The notes: generated by a model from the letters alone, not told the origin. 64,000 bases of DNA from Tieghemostelium lacteum (GCA_001606155.1 LODT01000041.1:62001-126000), one strand, 5' to 3'. Shown: positions 35,926-48,543, counted from the first letter of the stretch. Made by a program: numbers and translations.

Positions 35926-37721
35926 TTATACTTGACCATTTATCATTATTCTTTTTAGTTTACCAATGACTCTAGCATAGGCGACAGATTCATTAAGACT
36001 TTCTTCTTTGTTTACTTTTGTTAATAGGATATCTAGACTAGATTTAATTTCTTGAATTGATCTTTCCATAGTTTTTAGGAATATTGCAATTCTAGTTGTA
36101 GGTGGATTACTATTCTTTCTTGGTGTGATTGGGAAAGCTTCACCTTCAACAATCTCACCTAGAATCTTTTTAATCTCAACAATCTTTCTGCAATCTTCAT
36201 AACGAGCTGAAATCTCTTCTTCTTTGGAGATCTCCAAGAGTTCTTTACCAAGCACCTTGACAAATTTGGTAAATTCTAACAATACAATTTTCATCTTATC
36301 CTTCAGAGAATCTACCTTTTTCTGAATTTCCTCTTCGTCAAGATCCATTTGATACTCCATTGTTGTTATGCTATCAGTTAAACTGGTAGTAGTTGTAGTA
36401 ACTGAATTACCACTGTTATCAGTAACCACAATCTTTGTGAATTTCTCTTCAATGTGTTCTTCAGTTTCTTCGATTTTAATTTGATTTATAGGTTTAGTTT
36501 TTTCTTCAATTTGTTCCTGTTCCGTTTGTGTACTATTTACATTACTACTATTATTATTATTATTACTATTACTATTGTTGAAATTATGATTTGTAAATCC
36601 ATTTTGGTTTAAGTTACTATTATTACATTGTTTTGATAAATCAAAAGAATTTAATCTCATGATTTTTGCAAAGGGAGTGTGAATTGAATTTTTTCTTGGA
36701 ATGATGGGAGAGGAGTGAGGTGAAAGAGGATTTTCATAGCTCTGTGCAATAGGGAAGAGGGATTGAAGTTGTTTAAGTGTACTGATGATATTTGGGAATG
36801 TAGGTCTCATGGTGGGATCATATTTGATACATTCCATAATGAGTTCAGTAAACAGAGGTGGAATCTCCTCTGGAATCATTTCACGTGCTTTGTATTCATC
36901 AATCTCAAAAGCATTCTGAGGTGACCGTTCAAACTCGAGTTTTGATATCTTTTTACGAACTGCCATCTCAATGAGCAGTATACCAAATGAAAAGATATCT
37001 GCACTCTCGTCATATTCCATTCCTAAAATGACTTCAGGTGCCATCCAATTGTCACTACCAACTAGTGACAAGTGTCTATTGTTTTGCTTGTTCTTTACAA
37101 TACGAGCAAACCCAAAGTCACATACCTTACCACGAATAGGCGATGAAGTGTCATCAATTAGAATATTCTTACTCTTTAAATCTCTGAATATTATATCCCT
37201 ACTGTGAAGATATGCCATTGCCAAAGCAATATCTAAACTTAGTTTTATAACTAGAGACAATGGTAGAGGTTTAGAGAGATTCTTTATTCTCTCATGTAAA
37301 TCTCCACCTGCTATATATTCTGTAACAATCCATGTTGAATTGGATTTCAAAAAATTGGTAATATGATTAACAGGTTCATAATACACACCTATAAATTGAA
37401 CAATATTTGGATGTTGAATATTCCTAAGTTAATTTTAGTATATTAGTATTATATATACAATGAATTGGTGAGATTGAAGTTATTGATCAATAATATATAC
37501 TTTAATACAGCAACTTCTCTTTTTAGATATTTTTGTAGCTCTTTTTGATGTTCTCCTGGATGAATCTTTTTAATAGCTACATCGGTGTTAAAATAGGTAC
37601 CTCTGTATACTACACCATAGCTACCAGATCCTATTTGATTTCCTAATACTAAATCTGATATATCAATATCAGCACTCTCATCAGACATTGGAGTGCCTTC
37701 TTCTTCCTCGTCTTCTAGCAT
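35926..37721 (-). CDS. TKL-group protein kinase
   Basis: CDS complement(join(35926..37423, 37501..37721)), 572 aa, intron phase 2. The kinase domain starts near residue 22: LGNQIGSGSYGVVYRG (P loop), VAIKKI (Lys), NIQHPNIVQFIGV, TEYIAGGDLHERI, catalytic loop IIFRDLKSKNILID, CDFGFARI, WMAPEVILG and DESADIFSFGILLIEM. The catalytic His is replaced by Phe (FRD), while the Asp, Asn and DFG remain, so it should be active. The C-terminal 280 residues are not a known domain: a Ser/Asn-rich linker followed by two helical segments (EEIQKKVDSLKDKMKIV, FVKVLGKELLEI). It may be a Ser/Thr kinase in the DRK or SHK-like range; the exact subfamily is uncertain. Confidence 0.88.
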
Positions 37722-38031
37722 TTTGAGATATCTCCTATTGATTTATAAATTTACAATACAATTACAAAAAAAAATGGTATTGAATTCAGTTGGGGGAATC
37801 GTCAAATTTTTAACAGTAAAACAATAAAAATTAATTAAAATATTTTCAATATTTATAAATACTATTTATTTTTTATAATTTAAAGTATTGAAGACAACCC
37901 AATATTTAAAACCTCTAAATTAGAAAGAGGTTGTGTTAATAGTAATGTAAATAATATAAAATAGAAATTTTAAAGTTTCAAATGTTTATCATTTTTATTT
38001 TCATTTTGTAATATACAAATGGAAAATGATT
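37722..38031. other. Intergenic spacer, kinase promoter side
   Basis: 310 bp of AT-rich DNA between the TKL kinase start and the XPR1-like stop (both minus strand). Nothing specific seen. Confidence 0.5.
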
Positions 38032-40819
38032 CTAAGGTTTGGGTGATTGTTGTTGTTGATTTACAACGGTATTATCTATATTTGTAGTATTAGGAGATAT
38101 TGGTAAGGTAGTTGAGTTTGTTAGACTGTTTGTACTATTTTTAATTGAGGAACCTAATGTTAATCCTTGTTGAGAATTTTGTTGTTTAGCTTTGTGCTTT
38201 GTTTCTAAACTCTCCATATATTGAGTATACTCTTCGCTGAATGGCATGGGTATATCTTGAAATGTGTTATAATGATCAGCAGATAGACAATGTTCAGATT
38301 CGACTCTAAAAAAGATGAATTGTGATGCCCAAAATACTTCACCAAGTGAGAAAAAGAACAAAAATACTGGATTATCCAATCTATGTGATGATGAACTAAC
38401 TCTAATTAAAAATACCAATAACCATAAAAATCTTAATAATAAATCTATAACTATAGCTAAATAGTATATCTATTTTTATAAAAATTTTGCATTTTAAAAT
38501 TAGTAATAATTACTATAAGATCCTTTGTAAAGAAATACCTACAAATTTCTTTTTAAATACTAGTTTCTCTCTGAGAGGCCATGCAGGATTAGATTTTCTA
38601 TTCAATAGGAAACCCCAATCTACAGCCAAATCAGCATACCATTTATAGAAACTACCAATGATATTAATGCAAAACCAAATGGCTTTGAGAGAACTCCAAT
38701 TCTCAGTTGAATATCTCAAAGCTACATAAGAAAGAATTAGAGAGACTATTGAAAATATTGATCTTATTGCACTGGTTATATGTGGAAAGAATCTTCTAGT
38801 TTCATAGTATCTTCTAAAACATTGCATTACTCTCCAATAGTAAGGCAATGCATTTAAAATAGGAAATGCAAAGAATGCAGATTGTGAACAAAAATGAATT
38901 TCTAAAAGTATTTGATTAAGTTAATAGATTGTTTTTAATATTGATTAGAATATTTACATACCATCTGGATGTAAAGTTGATCTATTAAATACACAAATCA
39001 TTGATTGTATATTAAATAGAAATTCACCAAGACTCAGTAACTGTACAGACATAAAAAAGTCAGCAAAACGAACTGGTACAAATGGGGCGCTTACTACTCT
39101 TCCTATTCTTTTTAGTATCCAGAATCTTGTACCAGGTTGCAGAATGGGAAATGGAAGAATAGCAATGAGAATAGAGACACTGATGAATATGATTGGAAAT
39201 GCAATTGGTGGAATGATATTGTTTTTCTTTCCTGCAGTGTCAATGTAAAAGAACAAACAACATAACCAAAAGAATATGAAAATCATACCGACTCTAAAAT
39301 ACTTTAGAGGTGATCTAGAGATATCAGGTTTGAATTCAAAAATAAAGACAAAATTGATACCAGAGAGATTCCATATAAAAGTCATTAGACTAAATAGTAA
39401 ACCTAATAGAATAGGAAGTAAACTGATACGAAATAGTAGCCATGCCAAAGGAGAATCAATTGGTGGATCATTGTGTGGATAGTAAAATATATAGTTATAA
39501 ATCACAATGCTACCTAAAACTATACAGAGTCCAATAAGAATACCAATGACAAACCCAATCCATCTATCAGATTTCTTTGTTTCTCCATTGGAAGTTCCTT
39601 TCAAATCAGCATTTGCCAATTTTAAGTCATTTCCAGTGAAGTATCTAGAATAGATATTTTTAATCTGCTGAATCAAATGTTCCATCTGTTGTTCATATCT
39701 ACTGATGTTACTGTTGAGCAACTGTCTTTTACAATCCTGTGAAATGGTATTATACTGAATAATCTCATATTTACCCATGATCTTTTTGAATCCTAAAACA
39801 TTTAATTGTCTATAAGATTCCAACATGGTGAGAAACTTGAAATTATCTTGAAATCCTTTTTTCAAATAATTTACATTTCTTTGATTTCTTAAATGTTTAT
39901 TATCATTCTAATAATAACAATTTGTTATAAATATTAATACCCTTGATTTAGAAATTCAAATAATTAAACTTACTAGAAATGGTATCATATTACATAATTC
40001 AATTGATTTTGATTTAAATTTTTTATACCTATCAGTAAAGAAAGTATTCACTTTTTCAATTTGTGATAAATATACTTTATAGAATTGTTCATCTTCTGAA
40101 GAGTGGTGGACGTGGTTCTTTTGATCTTTAAAAAACTTTTCAATGGGTATAGAGAATGAGAATTTATCTTGTTCATGAGGTGGTGTCTCTTGAACCTCAT
40201 TGCTAATATCCAAAGTATCCATTTCTATATCCTCACTAGTCTCTGAAAGTAATGGTGTTTTTACATGTTGCTGTTGTTGTTGTAGTTGCTGTTGTTGGTT
40301 GGTTGATATATGGCCATTGCTATTTGTCAATATAGAAGACATTGAAGATACACTTCCAACATCATGTGTAGCTGATGTCTGTCTAGAATGATGTTGATGA
40401 TGATTTGCTTGTAATGGAGGTGATATTGAGTGTGATGTTGGTGAAGTTGGTATATTTCTATTAGAATGTCTAGGTTGTTGGATTGGTGTATTCAGAAGTA
40501 ACCTAGGTGACTTTGGTGTAGATACACTGTTTCTTTCTAAATCATACAAATCAGAATTGGAAGGAGATGACAATATATTCTTATGTTCGTCCAGTAGATT
40601 GTCAATAGGAAGATGTTTTAGTAGTTTCTTACTGTTAACTGATCTAATGGACTGTGATTTACTAGGTGCATGAATATCAACAGTAGAGTGATTAAGTGAT
40701 GGTGGAGGTGGTACATTAACAATCTCTGTATTCAATAGACTCTTTAAATATTCATAATCCAAGTATCTATCTCTCCAGTGATTAATTATATTAGCCTCTA
40801 AATACTCTCTAAATTTCAT
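38032..40819 (-). CDS. SPX-EXS phosphate exporter, XPR1/PHO1/SYG1 family
   Basis: CDS complement(join(38032..38456, 38539..38901, 38962..39907, 39974..40819)), 859 aa. The SPX domain is split by a low-complexity insert: MKFREYLEANIINHWRDRYL at the start, then YLSQIEKVNTFFTDRYKKFK and, in exon 2, VLGFKKIMGKYE. Several membrane helices follow (SDRWIGFVIGILIGLCIVLG and on). The EXS domain carries YYWRVMQCFRRYYETRRFFP and, across the last junction, FVAIVIDLLLRFLW, which matches the family. XPR1 exports phosphate under control of inositol pyrophosphates bound by SPX. The C-terminal 80 residues are Ser/Thr/Gln-rich. The splice at 38539/38456 uses donor GTATTT in phase 1; it is required to rebuild the conserved AIV motif. 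Confidence 0.93.
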
Positions 40820-41565
40820 TGGTTAAAAACCTCTAAATGTAATTTTAGTTGTGTTCGCCACCCAATTGGATAATTCTGAATTTATTATAATAATAATAAA
40901 GTTATTATAATAAAATAAATACTAATAATTATTAATACAGTGTGTAGCGTGAATGCGAAGTGAGAATAGTGAATGCCTATCTACAGATAATTAGTTTCAG
41001 CTATATAAAAGAAATTTTTAAAAAAATGGTACCAATTTATATTTTTTTTAATTTTTAACATTCCAAACCCCACCTTTCACACCCCACTGTCACCACCAAG
41101 TGACACTTTAGGTGGGACAACAAAATTGATTTGACACGACAAAAATAAAAAATTAAATTTTAAGAATTTAGGACAAATATCTCGATGCTTTTACTTGAAT
41201 TTAAATGGGCTAGTAAAACAAATCAAATGAATAAAAATATTATATAATATATCGAATTATATAGGTATAAGTCATCACTAATCCTTATTACCTAAAACTT
41301 TTCTAAATGTATTAATTTTAGTAATAAATTGTAAATATATTAATAAATTTATATCAGAAAAAAAACCTTAAAAAATATAGATATTATAATACACATATTA
41401 CACACACCCACAAATATAGTAACAAACTTTTTAATAAAATTATAAAAATTTTTTATACAATTATTAAAATTGAAGTTATAAACTCAATTTTGCAATTTTC
41501 TTTCTTTTTGAAGATTAAATTATTGTTAAAAAATTTAAGTTTTTATTAAACTGCAAATTTGTAAG
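40820..41565. promoter_or_regulatory. Divergent promoter between XPR1-like and BROX-like genes, with CACCC cluster
   Basis: About 750 bp between two genes pointing apart. At 41066-41116 there is a GC-richer island with three CACC/CCCAC units (CCCCACC, CACCCCAC, CACCACC) and an inverted AGGTGGG. It includes GTCAC-N6-GTGAC, a small hairpin. Such CA-rich G-box-like motifs bind GBF in Dictyostelium (known for other genes; unproven here). The rest is A/T runs. Confidence 0.45.
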
Positions 41566-42969
41566 ATGAATGAATTAGAAAAACCCTGTAAGATTTATAT
41601 ACATAAACTAGAATTACCAGCATCAAAGAGAATTCAGTTTGAAAAGATTATTAGAGCACAAACACCTCAATCTACAAATGATTTAGCATTAACTTCTCAA
41701 GCAAGAAATGAAATGATTATTGTAATTGAAAAGAGTTCTGCAGAGTCATCAATAGTAGTATGTGTCTACTCACTATATAAATTCAATATATATTAATAAC
41801 TCATCTTGTATATGCATATTACAGGCATGTGAAAAGTATTTAACTTATTTATATGGTCTAATATTGTGTGAGTAGTTAACATAAAACATTTAATAGTATT
41901 TTATTTTGAATATACTATATCAAGATTCTTGAATTTCAAAGAAAATAGTTTTATTAATTGTTGATGTGTATATATAGCTGTAGAAGATAATAGTTCATTA
42001 AGATTAAATGAACAACTAACATTTAGTTGGTCAAGTGCATTCAATAAGAATTCATTTCATACTGGATATTCACTAAGATTTGAATTAGTAATGACATTAG
42101 TGACATTTGGTATCTGTCACTACAATAGAGTATGTGAAATCAATAATGAAACTAGTGAAGTCAATTTTGATGATAATGCAAAATTGATGGTAAATCATTT
42201 GAAAATAGCCTCTGGTATCTTTGAGTTTATCTCTCAGGTAGAAATCTCAAAATGGATGAACCCACCTGAAGATCGTCCTATTGAATGTTTTTCAAATTTT
42301 TCTATTGCATTATCATCGTATGTATAAGAATTACCTCTCTTTTTTACACCTTTTACAATATCTAATATTGTGGATATAAATTCATAGACTATGTATGTCA
42401 TTAGCCAATTTAGTATCAGTTTTAAAAGCAATGAAACAAGGTACATCACATTTAGTTGTAAGTAAAGTTGCTTGTGAAGCATGGCATAAAGCTGAACTTT
42501 CAAAAAATCAATTTAAGGATCTTCCAGGTGGTCACTTTAAAAAACTTTCAAAATCATTTAGAGCTTATATTGCAACTTATATCTCTATTTTATATTCCAT
42601 TACAATGGTGGAACTGTCTAAAAATTCAAAAGATGAACAGTAGGTTTTATTTATTTTAGATAGTTAAAATGATAGCAGCTTTACTAATATTTTTTATATT
42701 AAAGAAAATATTCAGATGCATTGGGATACATGAGTTTAATGATACCTTATTCTAAATTAAAGAAATCAAGTGATCAAATCTTACAATCAGCATTAGATGT
42801 AATAATGAATAATCTCACCCATGAATTTAATTCTCTGAATAAAGAGAACGAATTAATTTATTTTACAAAAAAAACTGAAGAAAAAGCACTAGTAAAACCT
42901 CAAGCTAAAGCATTTTTAACTTCAACTGTATATTCACCACCATTACCAGCATTTACAAGCTTCTCTTAA
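41566..42969 (+). CDS. BRO1-domain protein, BROX-like
   Basis: CDS join(41566..41757, 41825..41867, 41978..42317, 42388..42639, 42705..42969), 363 aa. Five exons, one only 43 nt. The BRO1 helices read through all junctions: LTFSWSSAFNKNSFHTGYSL, HLKIASGIFEFISQ, VSKVACEAWHKAEL, LSKSFRAYIATYISILY and ELIYFTKK near the end. The length and the final NELIYFTKK...PPLPAF match BROX rather than ALIX or Bro1, which have longer C-terminal arms. BRO1 domains bind the ESCRT-III subunit CHMP4/Snf7. The protein ends PAFTSFS and so lacks the CaaX farnesylation box of human BROX. Confidence 0.85.
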
Positions 42970-43092
42970 TACTGTAATATTCACCTTTAATTCCAATAAA
43001 AATAAATACAAAAAAAAAAATATCAAGTACCCATCAATAATTAAAAGAATTCACAAATAAATAATATTGTTTAATTTATTAATATAATAAAA

Positions 43093-45276
43093 TTAATCTG
43101 TTGTTTTTGGTATTATTGGTGTGGTGGTGGCGGCAGTGGCAGTGTTTGTTGTGGATGTATTTGTACTATTACTACTATTATTATTAGTATTATTATTATT
43201 ATTGTTTGGTATATATTCCAATATAATATTTAAATGATTTTTAAATTTAAGTTTAATCTCCTCAGAAGTTTGGAAAAGATTTTCTTCTAGGATTAATTGA
43301 TCTTTTACACGCTTAAAAAGATCTAATGCAATGGAAGGTGATTTTCCTTTTAAAAGGGATCTAACATCAGCCTCCAAAATTGCTTTTCTATAGAGTAAAT
43401 TTAAATGTCTTATAGCTTCATTCCTCTTGTCATCTAACCACTGTTTGAAATTTACAGATTCTAGAAATTGTTTATACAATTCAATTTCCTTGGACTTATT
43501 ATCCACTATATATTTCTCTGTATATTCTGAAAGTTTATCTAAAAATTCCTGTTTATCAAAATTCTTTAATCTTGGTGGTCTTTGGAAAATAGATATAGTT
43601 CTGTAGTAAATATTTCAAATAAAATATAGTTATTAGAAAATGCGTTATGTTATTAGTGGTTTTGAAATTATATGAAATAAAATAAAACATACTTTGCTAA
43701 TGGTAATAAAGATGAAAAATATCTTTCTAATGGTATCAAAAATTTTAAAGTTAATTGCAAGAAATGTAGTCTAAGTAATTCATTATTGAGTTGATCATCA
43801 TTTGACTCTTGTATTTTCTTTAACATTGTTTTATCAGCTGATATTATTGGTTTGTATTCAGACAAGAGTTTTTCCTTATTATCTAAAACGTATTTTGATA
43901 GTAGATCTCTAGAGATACCCAAACCAATAGAAGTAGTGCTAGAGACTGATGAACCTGATGAAGATCTTGATTTTTTAGTACCACCATTGTTTGCAGAGGC
44001 GCCATTTGAAGGTCTTTGAGTTACGGTACCAATTGTTAATATATTAGGCCAATGTGAAAATGCTTTTAGAAAGAATGGATTAGTGACACCTAGAATAGTA
44101 GGTGGAATTGGGTTCTCTGTATTGTTGTTGTAGCTAATGTAGTGATTGAAATCCGTATCGTGGATAGTGAAATAAGGTCTATAATCAGCACATAGTTGAA
44201 GTGGTGATATTAGACTAACTAATGCCAAAACTGAATCTGAACATAGAGGAGGATTAGGAGAGATAACTAGTATAGGGTGACCTAGTAAAACCAATTCCCA
44301 AAGCATCCAGAGTTTATTACTAAAACTCTTAAAACATTGATAGAGATCAATGGATTTTAAATTACTGACTAGTTTCATCTCACTATTTAGTGCAGATTGC
44401 TGAGCTGTAGCTGCGAGTTTGTTGACCATTGGATCAATGATATGTGGTGTTCCACGGGTATGTGGAACATGAAATGTCAGAATATACCCAAGTATAGGTA
44501 ACTCATAGGTTTGACCCAACTTTAGTTCAGGCCAAGCCTGTATATTCTGATAGGCAACCTCTAATAGAGTATTACCATAATCAAAAAACAGAGGTCCTAC
44601 AATTTCTATAACTTTTTTAAATAGACCTACAAATGGTTCATCTGATAATAATACTACAGATTTCTGTAGATAACCTCTTGAGATTGTATCATCTTTCTCC
44701 TGTCTAAAAAATACATAACCATACTGATAGGAAACCTGTCCATTACTATCCTCTACATGTTTCAATTTAAATGTATATATAATATCACCTTGTAAATGAG
44801 AATTACTATCTGGAAATGACAAAAAACATAAATTGGTTGATTCATCATCTTTGAATTTAAATGAAGGATAACAATAATCCAATACTATAATAAGAAATAC
44901 CAAATATCGAATTCATTAGAATCATCAAATTATATTAATATTTCCAAAAATGTCTAAACCTACTTTGTCCAATTTCTAAATCAAAATTTACAACACAAAA
45001 GTGGTTCATCCATTTTTGTTTGTTTTGTGAGTTTACATCTTTGATTTCAATATCAAAGTTATTAGAGTTAATAGAGATGTTCGGATGCTGAGAATGTATT
45101 TTGGTGATTGACTCTAACCTCTTTTCTTCAGCTTCCAATCTCTTGAGATCATGTTGTCTTTTAAGTTCAAATAACTCCTGTTGTTTCTGTTTGTCTAGTA
45201 ATATCTGTTGTTTTTGTTTTTCTTCTAATTCTGCTGCAATTAAAGATAGAGGATCTTGATTACCTAGTACCTCCAT
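43093..45276 (-). CDS. DENND6 (AFI1/FAM116-type) DENN-domain RabGEF
   Basis: CDS complement(join(43093..43600, 43693..44884, 44964..45276)), 670 aa. An N-terminal Gln/Lys-rich coiled coil (residues 15-60) precedes the DENN modules. Family signatures: NHFCVVNFDLEIGQ, TNLCFLSFPDSNSHLQGD, YGYVFFRQEKDDTISRGYLQ, LWMLWELVLLGHPILVISP, RPYFTIHDTDF and ILGVTNPFFLKAFSHWP. DENND6 is an exchange factor for Rab14 in animals, acting in endocytic recycling. The last exon is helical and ends in a poly-Asn/Thr tail. The intron phases (1 and 2) are consistent and restore conserved residues at both junctions. Confidence 0.92.
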
Positions 45277-45709
45277 CTTTTTATATATATAATTGTTCTA
45301 ATATTCTTTCCTTTTGTTTTGTTCTGTATATGATTTTTGGCGTGTGTATTTATAATTTACAAAATATTTAAAAAATAATTTATTACAAAGATATCTTCTA
45401 AGATTTACCCCAACACACACAATTATACGTATAATAAATTTTGTTAAAATAATAAAAAAAATAAATTTGATTAAAAAAAATTTTAAATAAATCGGGTGTA
45501 TAATAATTGTACAGTTATATAACTTAATTTTGTGTGTTGGATTTCATATATTTATAATAAAAAAAAAAAAAAAAAATAGAAAACAGTGTTTTTTTGATTT
45601 CTTTGAATATTGACGGTTTTCACAATAATTTTAAAATACATGAAAAAGATAACAATTGTTTTATTTTAAATTAAATTGGAAATGTGGGGGTTAGTGATGG
45701 ATAATAGTG
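45277..45709. other. Intergenic spacer, DENND6 promoter side
   Basis: 433 bp between two minus-strand genes, with an A run of about 18 at 45561-45578 and other A/T homopolymers. No element recognised. Confidence 0.5.
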
Positions 45710-47353
45710 TTAATATCTACTTATGTTATGTTTATAACTAATAGCAGAGAAATCTGTTTCATAGACATCGAGATAGTTGAGGAATTGGTGATTCTTCTCA
45801 ATGGTAGTCTTGAATTTTTCCAAATCTTTTGGAAGTGCACTACCACTAAGTTCTGGACCGTCGATAGCAATAGTAGTTAGATTATGATTACCATTAATGA
45901 TAGCACACAAACCATCAATATATTCACTATAAGTCTCTCTCTTGTCATTGTTCATGTACTTTAATCGAATGGATTTCAAAGTCTTATTTGACAACAAGGC
46001 TTTTGTGATTTTAGGCATTGAAAATACCTTCAAGTTATCAACAGTCAATTTATAGACTGTCTTATGTTTACTAGTAAGGAATGATTCTACAACTTTGTAG
46101 TCGGTTGGAATTTGAATATCTACTTCACCTAAAAACTTATTGGAATCTATAGCTTTGAAAACTGAAGTTACATACTTTGTATTGATTTTATCAACATTAT
46201 CGCCATAGGAGAATCTGGTAGGTTGACGTACTTCCAAATAGGTGAAATTCTTTTTGTTGCATTTAATGAGATCACATAAGAGTTTAGAATCTTCAGATGC
46301 ATTCTGTACAATAATGACACTTGCACATTTTGGATGAATCTTTTTGAAATAGTCAGCTGTAAATACAGCTTCAATTTTATAAAAATAAATTTTTGATAAA
46401 TTGGATGGTGTTTTCCAATTTTGGTGAATGGGATGTTGTTCCAAAATGCAAGTCACCAAAGTATTATTGGTAATAGTTTGTGCAGGTGAATAAGATCCAA
46501 ATTCACAATCTCTAAACTGAAGATGTTTAATTGAAGTATTCTTGTTGACACCATCAACTATTTTCTGGAATGGAATAGAACCATTACAAATGATTAGATC
46601 TCTAATTTGATTCTGACCACATAGAAATTCAAAGAGTTCTGAAAAATCTTCTTTTTCTGATGTTTTGGTAATCATAAAGAAATTACCAATCTTCAAGTTC
46701 TTTAGATCCTTTAATAGTGTAACCAAAGATGCTGAAGCCTTAGGAAGTACACTTAACTTTAATTCATCTAATTTTTCAAATTGTTTTAGAAACTCCATAT
46801 TCTCCAATTCAATGTAATCATCAAAGTACAATGTAGTCAAATTGGCAGCCAAATTAGAGAGATTAGGTAAATCTACAGGTAAATTAAATCTAGTTAATCT
46901 TTCAGGTTTGGAAATGGTCAAAGACTTTAGAGATTTTAAACCTTCATTTCCCAACATTTCATTCAACTGAGTTGTGACTTTTACAGTGACATTAAGATCC
47001 TTTAAATATGGCATCTTTCCAGTAAATGTAGGGAGTGGTGATATATCGGAAAAGTAAAAGGATTCAACTTGTGCCTGAACAAAATCCAAATTATCAATTT
47101 TTTCAGGTTGGAACATGAAATACATTAGCTTGGCTCCATCTTTTTTAGCCATAGATTGGAACTTTTTGACTTCAGTATGGTTGATTGTTTCAACCTGATG
47201 AATTTTCATTTGTGGGATGATATCATTATACCAATGTTTACAGACCATAGATACATTTCCCAAGAATTTAAAATAATTAAATTCTTTTGGTTTATAAAAA
47301 TCTACCAGAACATTTAGAATCTGTACTATAGCTTTATCAGTTAGAATTACCAT
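45710..47353 (-). CDS. F-box/leucine-rich-repeat-like protein
   Basis: Single exon, 547 aa. The first 50 residues are F-box-like (ILNVLVDFYK, then VSMVCKHWYNDIIPQM). Irregular leucine-rich repeats follow: LKSLKSLTIS, LAANLTTLYFDD, EKLDELKLSVL, LKDLKNLKIGNFF, KHLQFRDCEFG, NKTLKSIRLKYM and HNLTTIAIDGPE. This design fits a substrate-recognition subunit of an SCF ubiquitin ligase; large sets of such genes exist in dictyostelids. The target is unknown. The F-box is weak, so the ligase link is inference. Confidence 0.7.
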   Translation of the reverse strand: MVILTDKAIVQILNVLVDFYKPKEFNYFKFLGNVSMVCKHWYNDIIPQMKIHQVETINHTEVKKFQSMAKKDGAKLMYFMFQPEKIDNLDFVQAQVESFYFSDISPLPTFTGKMPYLKDLNVTVKVTTQLNEMLGNEGLKSLKSLTISKPERLTRFNLPVDLPNLSNLAANLTTLYFDDYIELENMEFLKQFEKLDELKLSVLPKASASLVTLLKDLKNLKIGNFFMITKTSEKEDFSELFEFLCGQNQIRDLIICNGSIPFQKIVDGVNKNTSIKHLQFRDCEFGSYSPAQTITNNTLVTCILEQHPIHQNWKTPSNLSKIYFYKIEAVFTADYFKKIHPKCASVIIVQNASEDSKLLCDLIKCNKKNFTYLEVRQPTRFSYGDNVDKINTKYVTSVFKAIDSNKFLGEVDIQIPTDYKVVESFLTSKHKTVYKLTVDNLKVFSMPKITKALLSNKTLKSIRLKYMNNDKRETYSEYIDGLCAIINGNHNLTTIAIDGPELSGSALPKDLEKFKTTIEKNHQFLNYLDVYETDFSAISYKHNISRY

Positions 47354-47549
47354 TGTGTAATATTTTTAAATTTAACTGTCAAATGACTTTTGAAAAATAA
47401 AAAAATCAAAACCATCAATTTAATATGATTTCTTTTCTCAACAAAAACTCTGAAATCAAAAATAAATATCTCACCAAATTTTGACATCTAAAAATTTTTG
47501 TGTAAAAACCACACGCCTTGTAAATGTATATATATTAATATTTATTTCT

Positions 47550-48441
47550 CTAATTTAATTGAGTCCTACTTTGGTCAATGTCAATCATTGGTGACAAATC
47601 ACCAGATGCTATAAATGGAACAATTATTTTATTTGAAGATGATACAGATGTGTTGTTGTTATTATTAATAGGTTCTTGATGTTGTTCTAGTTGTTGATAT
47701 TGTAATTGTTTATATTGATTTTCTAAGACTGGGTCAATCATTACTGGTTTATAGGATGGAGGAGGTATATAATTCTGACATAAAACAAAATTCTCTAGTG
47801 AAGAGTCTCTACTGCTTTTTGGTTTAACAAATGATACAAATTCAAAAAATAACTTTAATTGTGAGTACATGAGTGTCATATCATCACCTTTAAACATTTT
47901 TGCTACAAATGTTCCACCTGGTTTCAATAGTTGTGTTGTAATATTTAATGCTGATAAAATTAATTGAGATTGACCATAAAAATCAATATCGTGAAGTCCT
48001 GTAACTATTTTAAGAGTGATAGTTAATATCAGGTTATTTTCATATATAAAATACAATAAACTATGACATACCATCAGGTGCACCATCAGAAATTACCAAA
48101 TCAGCTAAATGTCCATCAAAATGTGATATAATTTCATTGGCAGTTTGAAGTGATGTTATATCACCTTTAATTTGAATTACACCTTTAAGAGGTGCCATTT
48201 CTTGTAAATCTACAGCTACAATCTTAATATCTGGATCTGAACCATCTTTAAATATTCTTCTTGAAAGTACTTGACTCCAACTACCAGGAGCAGCACATAA
48301 ATCAACTACTTTTTTAACACCTTCAAATATTGAATATTCTTCATCAATCTGAATCAATTTAAATGCTGAACGTGCCCTCCAACCTTCTTCTTTTGCTTTT
48401 CTATAAAATATATCTCTATTATCTTTTGATGATTTTCCCAT
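47550..48441 (-). CDS. fsjA: TRM7/FTSJ1 tRNA 2'-O-ribose methyltransferase
   Basis: CDS complement(join(47550..48004, 48072..48441)), 274 aa, intron phase 1 at DGAPD|VTG. The RrmJ/FtsJ fold is complete: [27 protein letters not shown] (AdoMet loop), [31 protein letters not shown] and [15 protein letters not shown]. The catalytic tetrad can be read as K28-D119-K159-E194. TRM7 methylates riboses 32 and 34 in the anticodon loop of some tRNAs. The C-terminal [12 protein letters not shown] is the family's usual final motif, followed by a short tail. Starts are 102 bp from the divergent JmjC gene. The symbol is a guess at naming; the family is firm. Confidence 0.95.
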
Positions 48442-48543
48442 TCTCTTTATCCAAAAATAAAAATCAAAAAACTACCGACAAACTACCCACTTCTCCTCGT
48501 TTTTTTATACAAATCATTTTTTACAAAACCAATCACAAAAACA
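48442..48543. promoter_or_regulatory. Compact bidirectional promoter, TRM7 and JmjC genes
   Basis: Only 102 bp separate the two start codons of divergent genes. It holds A runs, a short GC-richer piece (ACTACCCACTTCTCCTCG) and a T run. Both transcripts must start within it or use very short leaders. Confidence 0.55.

Noticed and set aside
36971-37207. Plus-strand open frame inside the TKL kinase gene
   Set aside because: Antisense shadow of the catalytic core of the kinase.
41400-41560. Possible DUSE-driven small RNA gene from CCCACAA at about 41406
   Set aside because: No structured or GC-richer RNA-like segment follows at the expected distance; it is plain A/T DNA leading into the BROX-like gene.
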